Source: Nocardioides sp. (GTDB taxonomy: Bacteria; Actinomycetota; Actinomycetes; Propionibacteriales; Nocardioidaceae). Taken from it: a DNA stretch of 22,190 nucleotides. Of the stretch, positions 7,406 to 14,698 are shown in pieces (within the stretch, counting starts at the first letter, position 1; each line of letters begins with the position of its first letter). The DNA lies in assembly GCA_029264225.1 (NCBI GenBank), contig JARICB010000285.1, forward strand, positions 1-22,190. Reading direction: 5' to 3'. A model generated the notes under the pieces. The model saw only the letters and a program-made list of their open reading frames with translations, was not told the origin of the DNA and searched no databases. The translations under genes and the position numbers were made by a program.

Positions 7406-8340
7406 AGCGAGACCTCCGGGGAGTGCTGGTCGATGAGGACCAACGGGGCAGTGGGCGCGGCATACGAGTGCTGGCTCGAGGTGCTGAAGTAGTTGATGCC
7501 GATGAAGTTGAACCAGAGGGTCGCCAGCCCGATCAGCGCCACGATCGCTGCATTGCGTCCCTTCCAGCCGGCCGTTGCGCGGGCGTGGAGGTAGGCGGCG
7601 TAGACCACCCAGGTAATGAACGCCCACACCTCCTTGGGGTCCCAGTTCCAGTAGGACGACCACGCCTGGTGCGCCCAGATCGGGCCGGTGATGAGCACGG
7701 CGAAGGTCCACACCGGGAAGCCGAAGGCGTGCAACCGGTAGGAGATCCGGTCGAGCGAGACCAGATCGGGCAGGCGGGCCAGATAGCCCTGGTCCTTGGT
7801 GGAGCGCTCCTTGAGCAGGTAGGCCAGCGACGTCATACCGCCGAGGGTGAAGGCGCCGGTCGCGATCACCGCGGAGACGACGTGGATCACCAACCACGGG
7901 GAGTAGAGGGCCTCGGTCAGCGGAGCGACCGGCTCGTAGAGCCAGATCACCGCGAGCATAAGCACCGCCAGCACGAACGCGACCACGAGTGGCCCCATCC
8001 ATTCCAGCCGGAAGCGGCGCAGGAAGGCCAGGTAGAGCAACGCCACGAAGAACGAGCCGGCGAGCGTGAACTCATACATGTTGCCCCACGGCACCCGGTT
8101 GGGGTCGGCAGCCATGCCCCGACCGACCAGGGCCACGAAGTGGGCCAGCACCGCGATGGCGGTCAGGAGCACGCTCAAGCGGGCGGCCATCGCTATCCGA
8201 CCGCTCTCCACCACTTCGTCTGCCGGCAGTTTGCGGAGCCCGGCCCACTGGACCAGGTGCGCCAGCAGCGCCAGGAAGTAGACGAGGCCTGCCGCGGAGA
8301 CGGCCTGATTGCTCAGGGTCTCCCAGGAAGCGTTGCTCAC
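7402..8340 (-). CDS. ccsB: CcsB/ResC, system II cytochrome c synthase haem-handling subunit
   Basis: This polytopic membrane protein of 312 residues belongs to the CcsA/CcmC haem-handling family. With ResB it exports haem and ligates it to apocytochrome c. It shows WGNMYEF (85-91) and the tryptophan-rich WWD-type motif as WAHQAWSSYWNWDPKEVWAF (222-241), which binds haem on the outer face. Candidate axial His residues are His68, His153 and His204, in or next to membrane segments. The start is GTG at 8340, overlapping the resB stop as GTGA. The stop in turn overlaps the DUF4229 gene by 4 bp. The order CcdA-ResB-CcsB matches the M. tuberculosis Rv0527-Rv0529 arrangement. Some databases call this gene ccsA. 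Confidence 0.94.
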   Translation of the reverse strand: MSNASWETLSNQAVSAAGLVYFLALLAHLVQWAGLRKLPADEVVESGRIAMAARLSVLLTAIAVLAHFVALVGRGMAADPNRVPWGNMYEFTLAGSFFVALLYLAFLRRFRLEWMGPLVVAFVLAVLMLAVIWLYEPVAPLTEALYSPWLVIHVVSAVIATGAFTLGGMTSLAYLLKERSTKDQGYLARLPDLVSLDRISYRLHAFGFPVWTFAVLITGPIWAHQAWSSYWNWDPKEVWAFITWVVYAAYLHARATAGWKGRNAAIVALIGLATLWFNFIGINYFSTSSQHSYAAPTAPLVLIDQHSPEVSL

Positions 8341-9911
8341 GCGTTGTCCTTTCGGGGGTTCTGCAGCGACTCCATGATCCCCGCCAGCTCAACTTCGCCG
8401 CGCTCGGGGTCACCGCCGTTGGAGCGGTCGAGAGCGCCGAGGTCGACGGTGGTGCCGTTGTCCGTACGCCGCACGCGCACCCAGAGCCGGCGCGGGCGGA
8501 TGAACAGCGACCCCAGCAGACCGATCAACGCCAGCACCACACCGGTCAGGGCGAGGTAGCGGCCGGGGGTCTCGCTGACCTGGAGCTTGTTCCAGCGCTG
8601 GAGACCTTCGAAGGAGACACTTCCGAGCCCGTTGGGCAGCTTCACGGTGTCGCCGATCCTCATGTCGAGGCGCAGGGGCTGGCCGTCAGCCTTCATCAGC
8701 TGGGTGGATCCGGCCTCGTCGAGGACGTAGACCGACTGTCCCGGCCCGTCGTTCATGCCGATGTCACCGGTGTAGACGAACAGCGACATCAACGGGTTGA
8801 CGGCGTCACCGAAGACCGACCGTGGAAAGCCCGTACCCAGGGCGAAGGTCGGGTAGAAGGTGCCCTGGAGCGCGATCTCGCCGGGTCGGGCGTCGGGTGC
8901 CTTGATGACGCCGAAGCTTTCGAAGGTGCCGTCGGTCGGCAGGAAGATGGTCGGTCCGCTGTAGGCGATGTCGCCGTTGCCGTCCTTGATCGTCACCACC
9001 GGGGCGTAGCCGTGACCGATCAGGAACACCTCGGTTGAACCGATGGCCAGCGGATGGTTGACCCGCAGGTCGTAGTCCCCGCTCTCGCCGTCCGCGGTCG
9101 AATACTCGAGGTGGGACACGAAGTTGCGCGCCATCCCCTTGCGGGGCCCCTCGGTCAGCCACTCGATGTCGAAATCCTTGACGTCGACGGCGAAGCCGTC
9201 CATGTCGTCGGCGTTGAACAGGCTGCCGGGCACGAACTCGTCATACTGCGTCGGATTGGTGGACCACCCGTTGCCGACGGTGACGATCAGGCCCGCGCGG
9301 AACCCGAACAGCCCGCCCATGGCGAAGCCGACCAGCACGATCAGTACGGAGAGGTGGAAGAGCAGGTTGCCGGCCTCGCGGGTGTAACCCTTCTCCGCCG
9401 AGACTGCCTCGTCGGTGACCAGGACGCGATAATGCCGCCGCTTCAGCTCGGCCGCGGCCCGCTCGAGCACCTCGTCGGGGCTCTGGTCGGTGTCGTAGGT
9501 CGCGTGCTCCGGCAGCCGGGACAGGTTGCGTGGCGCCCGGGGCGGCCGGGCCCTCAACGCGCGCCAGTAGACGGCCGTGCGCGGAAGGATGCACCCGACC
9601 AGCGAGATCATCAGCAGCAGGTAGATGGCGGAGAACCAGGGCGAGTCGTAGACCGAGAACATGCCGAGGTTGTCATAGATCGGCGTCAGCTTCGGGTGCG
9701 CTTCCTTCCATCGACTGGCCGCGAGGGCGTCGACGTCGCTCTGCGGGATGATCGAGCCGGGGATCGCGGCCAGCGCAAGCAGCAGCAGCAGCACCAGCGC
9801 TGTTCGCATCGACGTCAACTGCCGCCACATCCAGCGGCCCAGCTCACGTGCCGACATGTCGGAGGGCATCGGCTGCGCCTGGCGGTCATCACCGGAGGAT
9901 CTGTTGGTCAT
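8337..9911 (-). CDS. resB: ResB-family cytochrome c biogenesis protein
   Basis: This 524-residue membrane protein is the partner of CcsB in system II cytochrome c maturation. It has an N-terminal helix (TALVLLLLLALAAIPGSIIPQ), a second (AIYLLLMISLVGCILPR), a third (GNLLFHLSVLIVLVGFAMGG) whose His is a candidate haem ligand, a large extracytoplasmic domain and a last helix (YLALTGVVLALIGLLGSLFI). The C-terminal polar tail of about 60 residues is cytoplasmic. I chose ATG at 9911, one nucleotide after the ccdA stop (TGAGATG), which leaves a short cytoplasmic N-terminus (MTNRSSGDD). The Shine-Dalgarno sequence is weak, so re-initiation after ccdA is likely. Family length and topology are normal. 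Confidence 0.93.
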   Translation of the reverse strand: MTNRSSGDDRQAQPMPSDMSARELGRWMWRQLTSMRTALVLLLLLALAAIPGSIIPQSDVDALAASRWKEAHPKLTPIYDNLGMFSVYDSPWFSAIYLLLMISLVGCILPRTAVYWRALRARPPRAPRNLSRLPEHATYDTDQSPDEVLERAAAELKRRHYRVLVTDEAVSAEKGYTREAGNLLFHLSVLIVLVGFAMGGLFGFRAGLIVTVGNGWSTNPTQYDEFVPGSLFNADDMDGFAVDVKDFDIEWLTEGPRKGMARNFVSHLEYSTADGESGDYDLRVNHPLAIGSTEVFLIGHGYAPVVTIKDGNGDIAYSGPTIFLPTDGTFESFGVIKAPDARPGEIALQGTFYPTFALGTGFPRSVFGDAVNPLMSLFVYTGDIGMNDGPGQSVYVLDEAGSTQLMKADGQPLRLDMRIGDTVKLPNGLGSVSFEGLQRWNKLQVSETPGRYLALTGVVLALIGLLGSLFIRPRRLWVRVRRTDNGTTVDLGALDRSNGGDPERGEVELAGIMESLQNPRKDNA

Positions 9912-9912
9912 C

Positions 9913-10662
9913 TCATACCGCCGGTCGGAAGTTGTTGACGAGCCGGACCTGGAGCCACTGCACCGCATAGTCCCAGGCGCCGCTCACCATCAGGAGTCCG
10001 ACCAGGATCAGCATCAGCCCGCCGATCCGCATGACCAACACCTGGTGACGCCGGACGACGGCGAAGAACGACAAGGCGCGGCGGTAGGCCAGCGAGGCCG
10101 CGATGAAGGGCAACCCCAGACCGAGCGCGTAGATCCCGCTCAATATCGCGCCGCGTGCGGCCGTGCCCTCGGAGAGGGAGAGGTTGAAGATGACGCCCAG
10201 GGTAGGGCCTACGCACGGGGTCCAGCCGAGGCCGAAGAGGAAGCCGAGCAGTGGTGCCGCGGCGAGGCCGACGGCGGGCACCTTGTGCACGCGCCAGTCG
10301 CGCTGAAGGCCCGGCAGCCAGCCGGCGAACATCAGTCCGAGGACGATCGTGAGCCCACCGAGCACGGTCGTGATCTGACGCCGGTAGTCGACCAGCCAGG
10401 AGCCGAGCGAACCGGCCGCCGTACCGATCGCGATGAAGACCACGGCGAAACCGAGGACGAAGAGCAGCGCGCCCGCCAGCATCCGGCCGCGGCGGGCGTT
10501 CTCCAGGTCTGCGCCGGACAGGCCGGTGGCGTAGGAGAGATAGCCGGGCAGCAACGGGATCACGCAGGGCGAGAAGAACGACACGAGTCCGGCCAGCAGC
10601 GCAACCGGGATCGCCAGCACCAGCGACCCGGAGCCGGCCTGCTCGGTGAACCAGTTGATCAC
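9913..10662 (-). CDS. ccdA: CcdA, cytochrome c biogenesis thiol-disulfide transporter
   Basis: This 249-residue DsbD-type membrane protein with about six helices moves reducing equivalents from cytoplasmic thioredoxin to an extracytoplasmic thioredoxin-like partner. The two redox-active cysteines stand in the expected places: SFFSPCVIPLLPGY (Cys33) and FGLGWTPCVGP (Cys150). The start is GTG at 10662, overlapping the stop of the ResA-like gene as GTGA. Conserved hydrophobic sequence begins soon after it (GSGSLVLAIPVALLAGLVSFF). Its partner, the thioredoxin-like lipoprotein, is encoded immediately upstream and its clients ResB/CcsB immediately downstream. All features are normal for the family. 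Confidence 0.95.
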   Translation of the reverse strand: MINWFTEQAGSGSLVLAIPVALLAGLVSFFSPCVIPLLPGYLSYATGLSGADLENARRGRMLAGALLFVLGFAVVFIAIGTAAGSLGSWLVDYRRQITTVLGGLTIVLGLMFAGWLPGLQRDWRVHKVPAVGLAAAPLLGFLFGLGWTPCVGPTLGVIFNLSLSEGTAARGAILSGIYALGLGLPFIAASLAYRRALSFFAVVRRHQVLVMRIGGLMLILVGLLMVSGAWDYAVQWLQVRLVNNFRPAV

Positions 10663-11243
10663 TTCTGTTCGCTCTCGAGCGCCGTGTCGTTGATGACGTC
10701 GACGAGCGTCTGCCGCGACGGCAGCCGACCCAGGATCGAGGCGGCGATCCGGCCTTCGGCGTCGAGCACGATGGTGGCGGGCACCGTGTAGGCGGTCAGG
10801 GTGCCGGTGAACGGGACGAGCGCCTTCCCGTCGGGTGAGTAGAACGAGGGGTAGGCGACGCCATAGGAACGTACGTAGGCCCGGGCCGGCTCGACGGAGG
10901 GGTCGCGGATGTTGATCCCGACGAATGAGGCGACGTCCTGTGTCTCGCGCGCCGCCGCATTGAGGTCGTCCTGTTCGACTCGGCAGTCGACACACCAGGC
11001 GCCCCAGACATTGATCACGGCGACCTCGCCGCGCAGTTGCGCCAGCGACAGTTCGTCGCCGTCGAGGTCCTTGCCGCTCAGTTCGATCGGCTCGCCCCGT
11101 TCGGCGGCGGCGATGAGCTCGACCTGACCGTCGCTGGTGACGTAGCCCTTGTCACCGGCCCCCTGCAACGACGAACAACCCGCCAGCACGAGCAGCATCA
11201 GCGCGGCGAGGAGGGCGCGAGACTGGCGGGTGCGCGGGGTCAG
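10659..11243 (-). CDS. ResA/TlpA-like thioredoxin lipoprotein with probable CTG start
   Basis: This predicted outer-face thiol-disulfide reductase keeps the CxxCH motif of apocytochrome c reduced, receiving electrons from CcdA. From CTG at 11243 the protein has 194 residues: a basic n-region (TPRTRQSR), a hydrophobic core and lipobox LAGC with Cys23, hence a lipoprotein. The redoxin domain follows, with active site WGAWCVDCR (Cys84, Cys87) and the cis-Pro loop YTVPATIV. No ATG, GTG or TTG lies in frame between the upstream gene's end and the signal peptide. CTG gives the same 4-bp stop/start overlap (CTGA) seen at other junctions here, with GAGG 7 nt upstream. The next upstream in-frame ATG (11390) would prepend about 49 Arg-rich residues and destroy the signal peptide's position. 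CVDC differs from the usual CGPC or CEPC. Confidence 0.85.
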   Translation of the reverse strand: MTPRTRQSRALLAALMLLVLAGCSSLQGAGDKGYVTSDGQVELIAAAERGEPIELSGKDLDGDELSLAQLRGEVAVINVWGAWCVDCRVEQDDLNAAARETQDVASFVGINIRDPSVEPARAYVRSYGVAYPSFYSPDGKALVPFTGTLTAYTVPATIVLDAEGRIAASILGRLPSRQTLVDVINDTALESEQK

Positions 11244-11917
11244 GGCTTGTCCTCGGGCGCGGCGCCACCGGCGGAGAACGGCGCCGACCTGTCCCCTACC
11301 GGGATCAGGTCGCCGGCCGGCTCTGAATAGCTGACCCGGACCAGGTGGTCTCCGTCGAAGTGCAGCGAGGTCAGTGAGCACAGCGTGCACTGCCGCTTCT
11401 TGGGGTGGTGGAGGAACGACTTGTTCTCCACGTGCAGTCGGGTCGTCCAGATCGGCAACTGATGGGAGACGATCACGGCCTCGTGCCCGAGGGCCGCGTC
11501 ACGTGCGTCGTAGACAGCTGCCATCATCCGCCCCACGATCTCCTCGTAGGGCTCGCCCCACGAGGGGCGCAGGGGGTTGTACATGTGGCGCAACAGTTGC
11601 GGACGCTTGAGGAAGGTCATCGCGCCGTCGGCGAACGAGATACCCTCGAACTTGTTGGCCGACTCGATGACCCGCGGGTCGAGGACCGGTGTCAGCCCAC
11701 GGGCGGCGGCCAGTGGCGCGCCCGTCTCCTGGGCTCGCTCCAGCGGCGACGTACGCAGATGCACGATGTCGCGCTCACCGATCGACTCGGCGATCCGGGT
11801 GGCCATGCGATTGCCCAGGTCGGAGAGGTGGAAGCCGTCGCGCCGGCCGTAGAGCACACCTTGGGGGTTGTGCACCTCTCCGTGGCGAAGCAGGTGGACG
11901 ATGGTCTGGTCACTCAT
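11240..11917 (-). CDS. Histidine phosphatase (phosphoglycerate mutase family)
   Basis: This 225-residue protein belongs to the branch-1 histidine phosphatase superfamily. The phospho-acceptor motif is [11 protein letters not shown] with His12. The phosphate-pocket Arg is in [10 protein letters not shown] (about 61), and the second catalytic His is in [10 protein letters not shown] (152). The substrate is unknown; many such proteins are annotated as phosphoglycerate mutase without proof. A C-terminal [16 protein letters not shown] contains a CxxC pair (177-180), unusual for the fold. ATG at 11917 overlaps the hemL stop as ATGA, and the stop overlaps the CTG of the thioredoxin-like gene. The gene holds the same place (between hemL and the thioredoxin gene) in M. 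tuberculosis as Rv0525, which suggests a conserved but undefined link to haem or cytochrome c assembly. Confidence 0.88.
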   Translation of the reverse strand: MSDQTIVHLLRHGEVHNPQGVLYGRRDGFHLSDLGNRMATRIAESIGERDIVHLRTSPLERAQETGAPLAAARGLTPVLDPRVIESANKFEGISFADGAMTFLKRPQLLRHMYNPLRPSWGEPYEEIVGRMMAAVYDARDAALGHEAVIVSHQLPIWTTRLHVENKSFLHHPKKRQCTLCSLTSLHFDGDHLVRVSYSEPAGDLIPVGDRSAPFSAGGAAPEDKP

Positions 11918-13227
11918 GCGGATCCAATCGCTGCAGCACGCGCTGCCCCGGGGAGGGCATCGAGGATGGTGGAGACGGCCCGATCGTCGTGGGCTGCGGA
12001 GACGAACCACGATTCGTAGGCCGACGGCGGCAGGTAGACACCGGCATCGAGCATGGCGTGGAAGAACGCGGCGTAGGCGCCGCTGTCCTGCGCGGACGCT
12101 CCGGCGAAGTCAGTGACCGCGCCGTCGCGGAAGAAGACGGAGAACATGGTGCCGGCACTCTGCACGACGTGGGGCACCCCGGCAGCCGACAGGGCAGCCG
12201 TGGCAGCGGTCTTGATCGTGTCGGCCGTGGCGTTGAGGTGGGCATAGACCTCGTCGGTGGCCAGTCGCAGCGTGGCCAGGCCAGCGGTGGTGGCGATCGG
12301 GTTCCCCGACAGAGTTCCTGCCTGGTAGACCGGACCCTCGGGCGCCAGCCGGCTCATGACGTCGGCGCGACCGCCGAAGGCCGCAGCCGGGAAGCCGCCG
12401 CCCATCACCTTGCCGAAGGTCATCAGGTCGGGGATCCAGCCCTCGGTGGCACCGTCGAGGCCCCAGGCCCCCTGCTTGCTCGCTCGGAAGCCGGTCATCA
12501 CCTCGTCGCTGATGAACAGCGCACCGTGGTCGCGGCAGGTGCGGGCCAGGAAAGCGTTGAAGCCTTCGGTCGGGGCCACGACTCCCATGTTGCCGGGGGC
12601 GGCCTCGGTGATCAGGCAGGCGATCCGTTCGCCGTGCTCTGCGAAGGCGGCGCTCACCGCAGCAGGATCGTTGTACGGCAGCACGATCGTCTCGCCGGCG
12701 GCGCTTGCCGGTACACCCGGAGTGCCGGGCACCGACAGCGTCGCCAGCCCGGAGCCTGCGCTCGCGAGCAGCGAGTCGACGTGCCCGTGGTAGCAACCGG
12801 CGAACTTCACCACCAGGTCGCGGCCGGTGAAGCCCCGAGCCAGCCGGATCGCCGACATGGTGGCCTCGGTGCCGCTCGAGACGAACCGGACCCGCTCGAC
12901 CGGGGTGCGAGCCACGATCTCCTCCGCCAACTCGACCTCAGGGATCGTGGGAGTCCCGTAGGACGTACCGCGGGCGAGCGCTTCGGCCACGGCGGCCTGC
13001 ACCTCGGGGTGGGCGTGACCCAGCAGCATCGGACCCCACGAGCAGATCAGGTCGACATACTCGTTGCCGTCGACGTCATGCAGCCAGGCGCCCGCAGCGG
13101 AGCGGATGAACCGCGGCGTACCCCCGACGGCCGAGAAGGAGCGGACCGGAGAGTTCACGCCACCCGGAGTCACCGCCAAGGCACGCTCGAAGAGCGCACC
13201 GGACGAGGTCGTCACTCGATCAGTCAC
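11914..13227 (-). CDS. hemL: HemL, glutamate-1-semialdehyde 2,1-aminomutase
   Basis: This PLP-dependent cytoplasmic enzyme converts glutamate-1-semialdehyde to 5-aminolevulinate, the second step of the C5 haem pathway. It has 437 residues, the usual length. It shows the N-terminal [32 protein letters not shown] (118-133 of the protein), [16 protein letters not shown] and the PLP-binding Lys at about 273 in [11 protein letters not shown]. The start is GTG at 13227 ([16 protein letters not shown]). No Shine-Dalgarno sequence precedes it, but a -10-like hexamer ends 6 nt upstream. Upstream in-frame codons read through the promoter area and were not used. It heads the operon that continues into the cytochrome c maturation genes, while the other haem genes are in a separate operon 1.5 kb away. 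Confidence 0.96.
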   Translation of the reverse strand: MTDRVTTSSGALFERALAVTPGGVNSPVRSFSAVGGTPRFIRSAAGAWLHDVDGNEYVDLICSWGPMLLGHAHPEVQAAVAEALARGTSYGTPTIPEVELAEEIVARTPVERVRFVSSGTEATMSAIRLARGFTGRDLVVKFAGCYHGHVDSLLASAGSGLATLSVPGTPGVPASAAGETIVLPYNDPAAVSAAFAEHGERIACLITEAAPGNMGVVAPTEGFNAFLARTCRDHGALFISDEVMTGFRASKQGAWGLDGATEGWIPDLMTFGKVMGGGFPAAAFGGRADVMSRLAPEGPVYQAGTLSGNPIATTAGLATLRLATDEVYAHLNATADTIKTAATAALSAAGVPHVVQSAGTMFSVFFRDGAVTDFAGASAQDSGAYAAFFHAMLDAGVYLPPSAYESWFVSAAHDDRAVSTILDALPGAARAAAIGSA

Positions 13228-13233
13228 GCCCCC

Positions 13234-13260
13234 ATTGTCGCGTAGCACCCAAGGCGGCAA
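13234..13260 (-). promoter_or_regulatory. Putative hemL operon promoter (leaderless)
   Basis: On the minus strand TTGCCG (13260-13255) is followed after 15 bp by GACAAT (13239-13234), which ends 6 nt before the hemL GTG. The -10 matches 4 of 6 TATAAT positions. The spacer is short for a sigma-70 promoter, so the -35 is doubtful, but the -10 position fits a leaderless transcript. Confidence 0.4.
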
Positions 13261-13375
13261 CGATTCGGGACCGAGCCGCACCCGGCTGGGGTGCGTCGGG
13301 TCGCCGCCCGATCCGTCGAATTTTGCCCCCGTCTCGCAGGGCGGCCCCGTGGTTTAATCACTACGGAGCCTCGGC

Positions 13376-13391
13376 TGTGATGCGCATCACA
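13376..13391. promoter_or_regulatory. Perfect 16-bp palindrome, CRP/GlxR-type operator
   Basis: The sequence TGTGATGCGCATCACA is identical to its reverse complement. It fits the TGTGA-N6-TCACA consensus of cAMP-dependent CRP and the corynebacterial GlxR. It is centred about 49 nt before the lytic transglycosylase ATG and about 156 nt upstream of hemL on the other strand, so it most likely serves the plus-strand gene. Promoter elements around it are ambiguous: TTTAAT at 13353 would make it a downstream repressor site, while GAGAAT at 13401 would place it near -30. Confidence 0.7.
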
Positions 13392-13432
13392 TCAGGGGTG
13401 GAGAATCCAGCACCACGTGGGGAGGGCGAACC

Positions 13433-14683
13433 ATGTCACCTGCTGGCCGAGGGCGCCCGAGGGCCGAGGTCAGGATCGCCCTCGTGCCGCTGGCGTTGCT
13501 CCTGGCAGCGTGGGGTGCCAGCCTGACCGGGATAGGCCCCCAGATCCCCCTCTCGGTGCGGGGCGCAGCGATGCTGCCCGACGGGAGCAAGGTCGCGACG
13601 CAGGTCATCGAGGCGCCGGCGAGCGTCTCGCGCCGGCCAGCGGCCGCACCCTTTGCGGACCGCGACAACGCCTCGATCATCAACACCGCGACGACCAGCG
13701 GCATACCTACCACGGCACTCGCGGCCTACCAGCGCGCCGGGGCGGTCATCAACGATGCCGACCCGACCTGCCACCTCTCCTGGCAGTTGATCGCGGCCAT
13801 CGGCAGGGTCGAGTCGGATCACGGTCGCTTCGGCGCCAACTCCTTGGATGAGGAAGGCATCGCCCGGCCCGGCATCTACGGTCGCTCCCTGAACGGCCAC
13901 CACGACACCGCGATGATCGCCGACACCGACGCCGGCCGCTTGGACTCCGACACGATCTATGACCGCGCGGTCGGTCCGATGCAGTTCATCCCCTCGACCT
14001 GGTCGATCGTCGGTGTCGACGGAGACAACGACGGCAGGCGCAACCCGCAGGACATCGACGACGCCGCCCTCGCTACGGCCGTCTACCTCTGCGCCGGCGA
14101 CGACGACCTGTCGACCGATCACGGACAACGCGCCAGCCTCTACCGCTACAACCACTCCCACGACTACGTCGACCTGGTGCTCGCGGTCATGGTCGCCTAT
14201 CTGGGCGGCGAATTCGCGTCCGCGCCCCTGAGCACCATCTCCGCGCGCGCACCTCTGCCCTCCCCGACCCCTCCTGCCAGCGCCGCCGCACCGTCCGTCA
14301 TCGCCGGCGGCGCCGGTGTCAGACCTATCAAGGTGGCCGGGGCTGACCAAGATGGGCCGGGCACGGCGACCGTCAAGGGCAGCGGCAAGGGGAGCGGAAA
14401 GGGCACCCCCACGAGTCCGCCCCCGACGACGGCTACCCAGGCGCCCCCGCAGCAGCCGACCCGCCAGCCGACACCTGGGTCGGCCCAACCGCCGGCCCAA
14501 CCGCCGGCCCAGTCACCGGAGCAGGAGCCGGCAGACCCGCCGCCACTCCCGACGGTCAACGTCACGACACTGGCGCCGACCATGACGATCGCCGGGGCCC
14601 AGAGGCAGTGCCTCGCCAGCGGCATCTCAGGTCACGATCAGGCGGCGCTGGATGCATGCATCCGAGACCTGATGGCCCCGTAG
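13433..14683 (+). CDS. Secreted or membrane-anchored lytic transglycosylase with Pro-rich tail
   Basis: This 416-residue cell-wall enzyme is predicted to cleave the glycan strands of peptidoglycan. An N-terminal basic stretch and hydrophobic helix (about 14-30, VRIALVPLALLLAAWGASL) act as a signal peptide or anchor. The SLT/MltB-like domain (about 95-250) has the catalytic Glu at 127 in LIAAIGRVESDHGRFG, the motif DRAVGPMQFIPSTW (177-190) and GDNDGRRNPQDIDDAALATAVYLC (written in parts: GDNDGRRNPQDIDD, then AALATAVYLC). After it comes a low-complexity tail (about 250-385) rich in Pro, Gln, Thr and Gly-Ser-Lys repeats, then a short C-terminal segment with two Cys (CLASG, CIRDL). GGAGG lies 7 nt before ATG 13433. 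The gene stands alone between two minus-strand operons and is convergent with hemB. No Rpf, LysM or SH3 domain is visible. Confidence 0.87.
   Translation: MSPAGRGRPRAEVRIALVPLALLLAAWGASLTGIGPQIPLSVRGAAMLPDGSKVATQVIEAPASVSRRPAAAPFADRDNASIINTATTSGIPTTALAAYQRAGAVINDADPTCHLSWQLIAAIGRVESDHGRFGANSLDEEGIARPGIYGRSLNGHHDTAMIADTDAGRLDSDTIYDRAVGPMQFIPSTWSIVGVDGDNDGRRNPQDIDDAALATAVYLCAGDDDLSTDHGQRASLYRYNHSHDYVDLVLAVMVAYLGGEFASAPLSTISARAPLPSPTPPASAAAPSVIAGGAGVRPIKVAGADQDGPGTATVKGSGKGSGKGTPTSPPPTTATQAPPQQPTRQPTPGSAQPPAQPPAQSPEQEPADPPPLPTVNVTTLAPTMTIAGAQRQCLASGISGHDQAALDACIRDLMAP
14483..14518 (+). repeat. 12-bp tandem repeat in the Pro-rich tail of the lytic transglycosylase gene
   Basis: The unit GCCCAACCGCCG occurs twice perfectly (14483-14494, 14495-14506), followed by a degenerate third copy (14507-14518). 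It encodes an Ala-Gln-Pro-Pro repeat. Such in-frame minisatellites can vary in copy number between strains. The nearby GSGKGSGKG stretch is a second, shorter repeat. Confidence 0.75.
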
Positions 14684-14698
14684 GCCTCTCAGCCCAGG

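Noticed and set aside
11689..13245. A 518-codon open frame on the plus strand opposite hemL.
   Set aside because: The product is low-complexity and Gly/Arg/His-rich with no family motif, while hemL on the other strand is complete with all catalytic residues.
13278..13294. Inverted repeat GCACCC-N5-GGGTGC between hemL and the lytic transglycosylase gene.
   Set aside because: The stem is short, no T-tract follows and it lies in a divergent promoter region, so it is not a terminator. It is compatible with chance in GC-rich DNA.
14684..14698. Expected bidirectional terminator between the lytic transglycosylase gene and hemB.
   Set aside because: The gap is only 15 nt and shows no stem-loop with a T-tract. 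The same holds for the 15-nt gap at 7073-7087.
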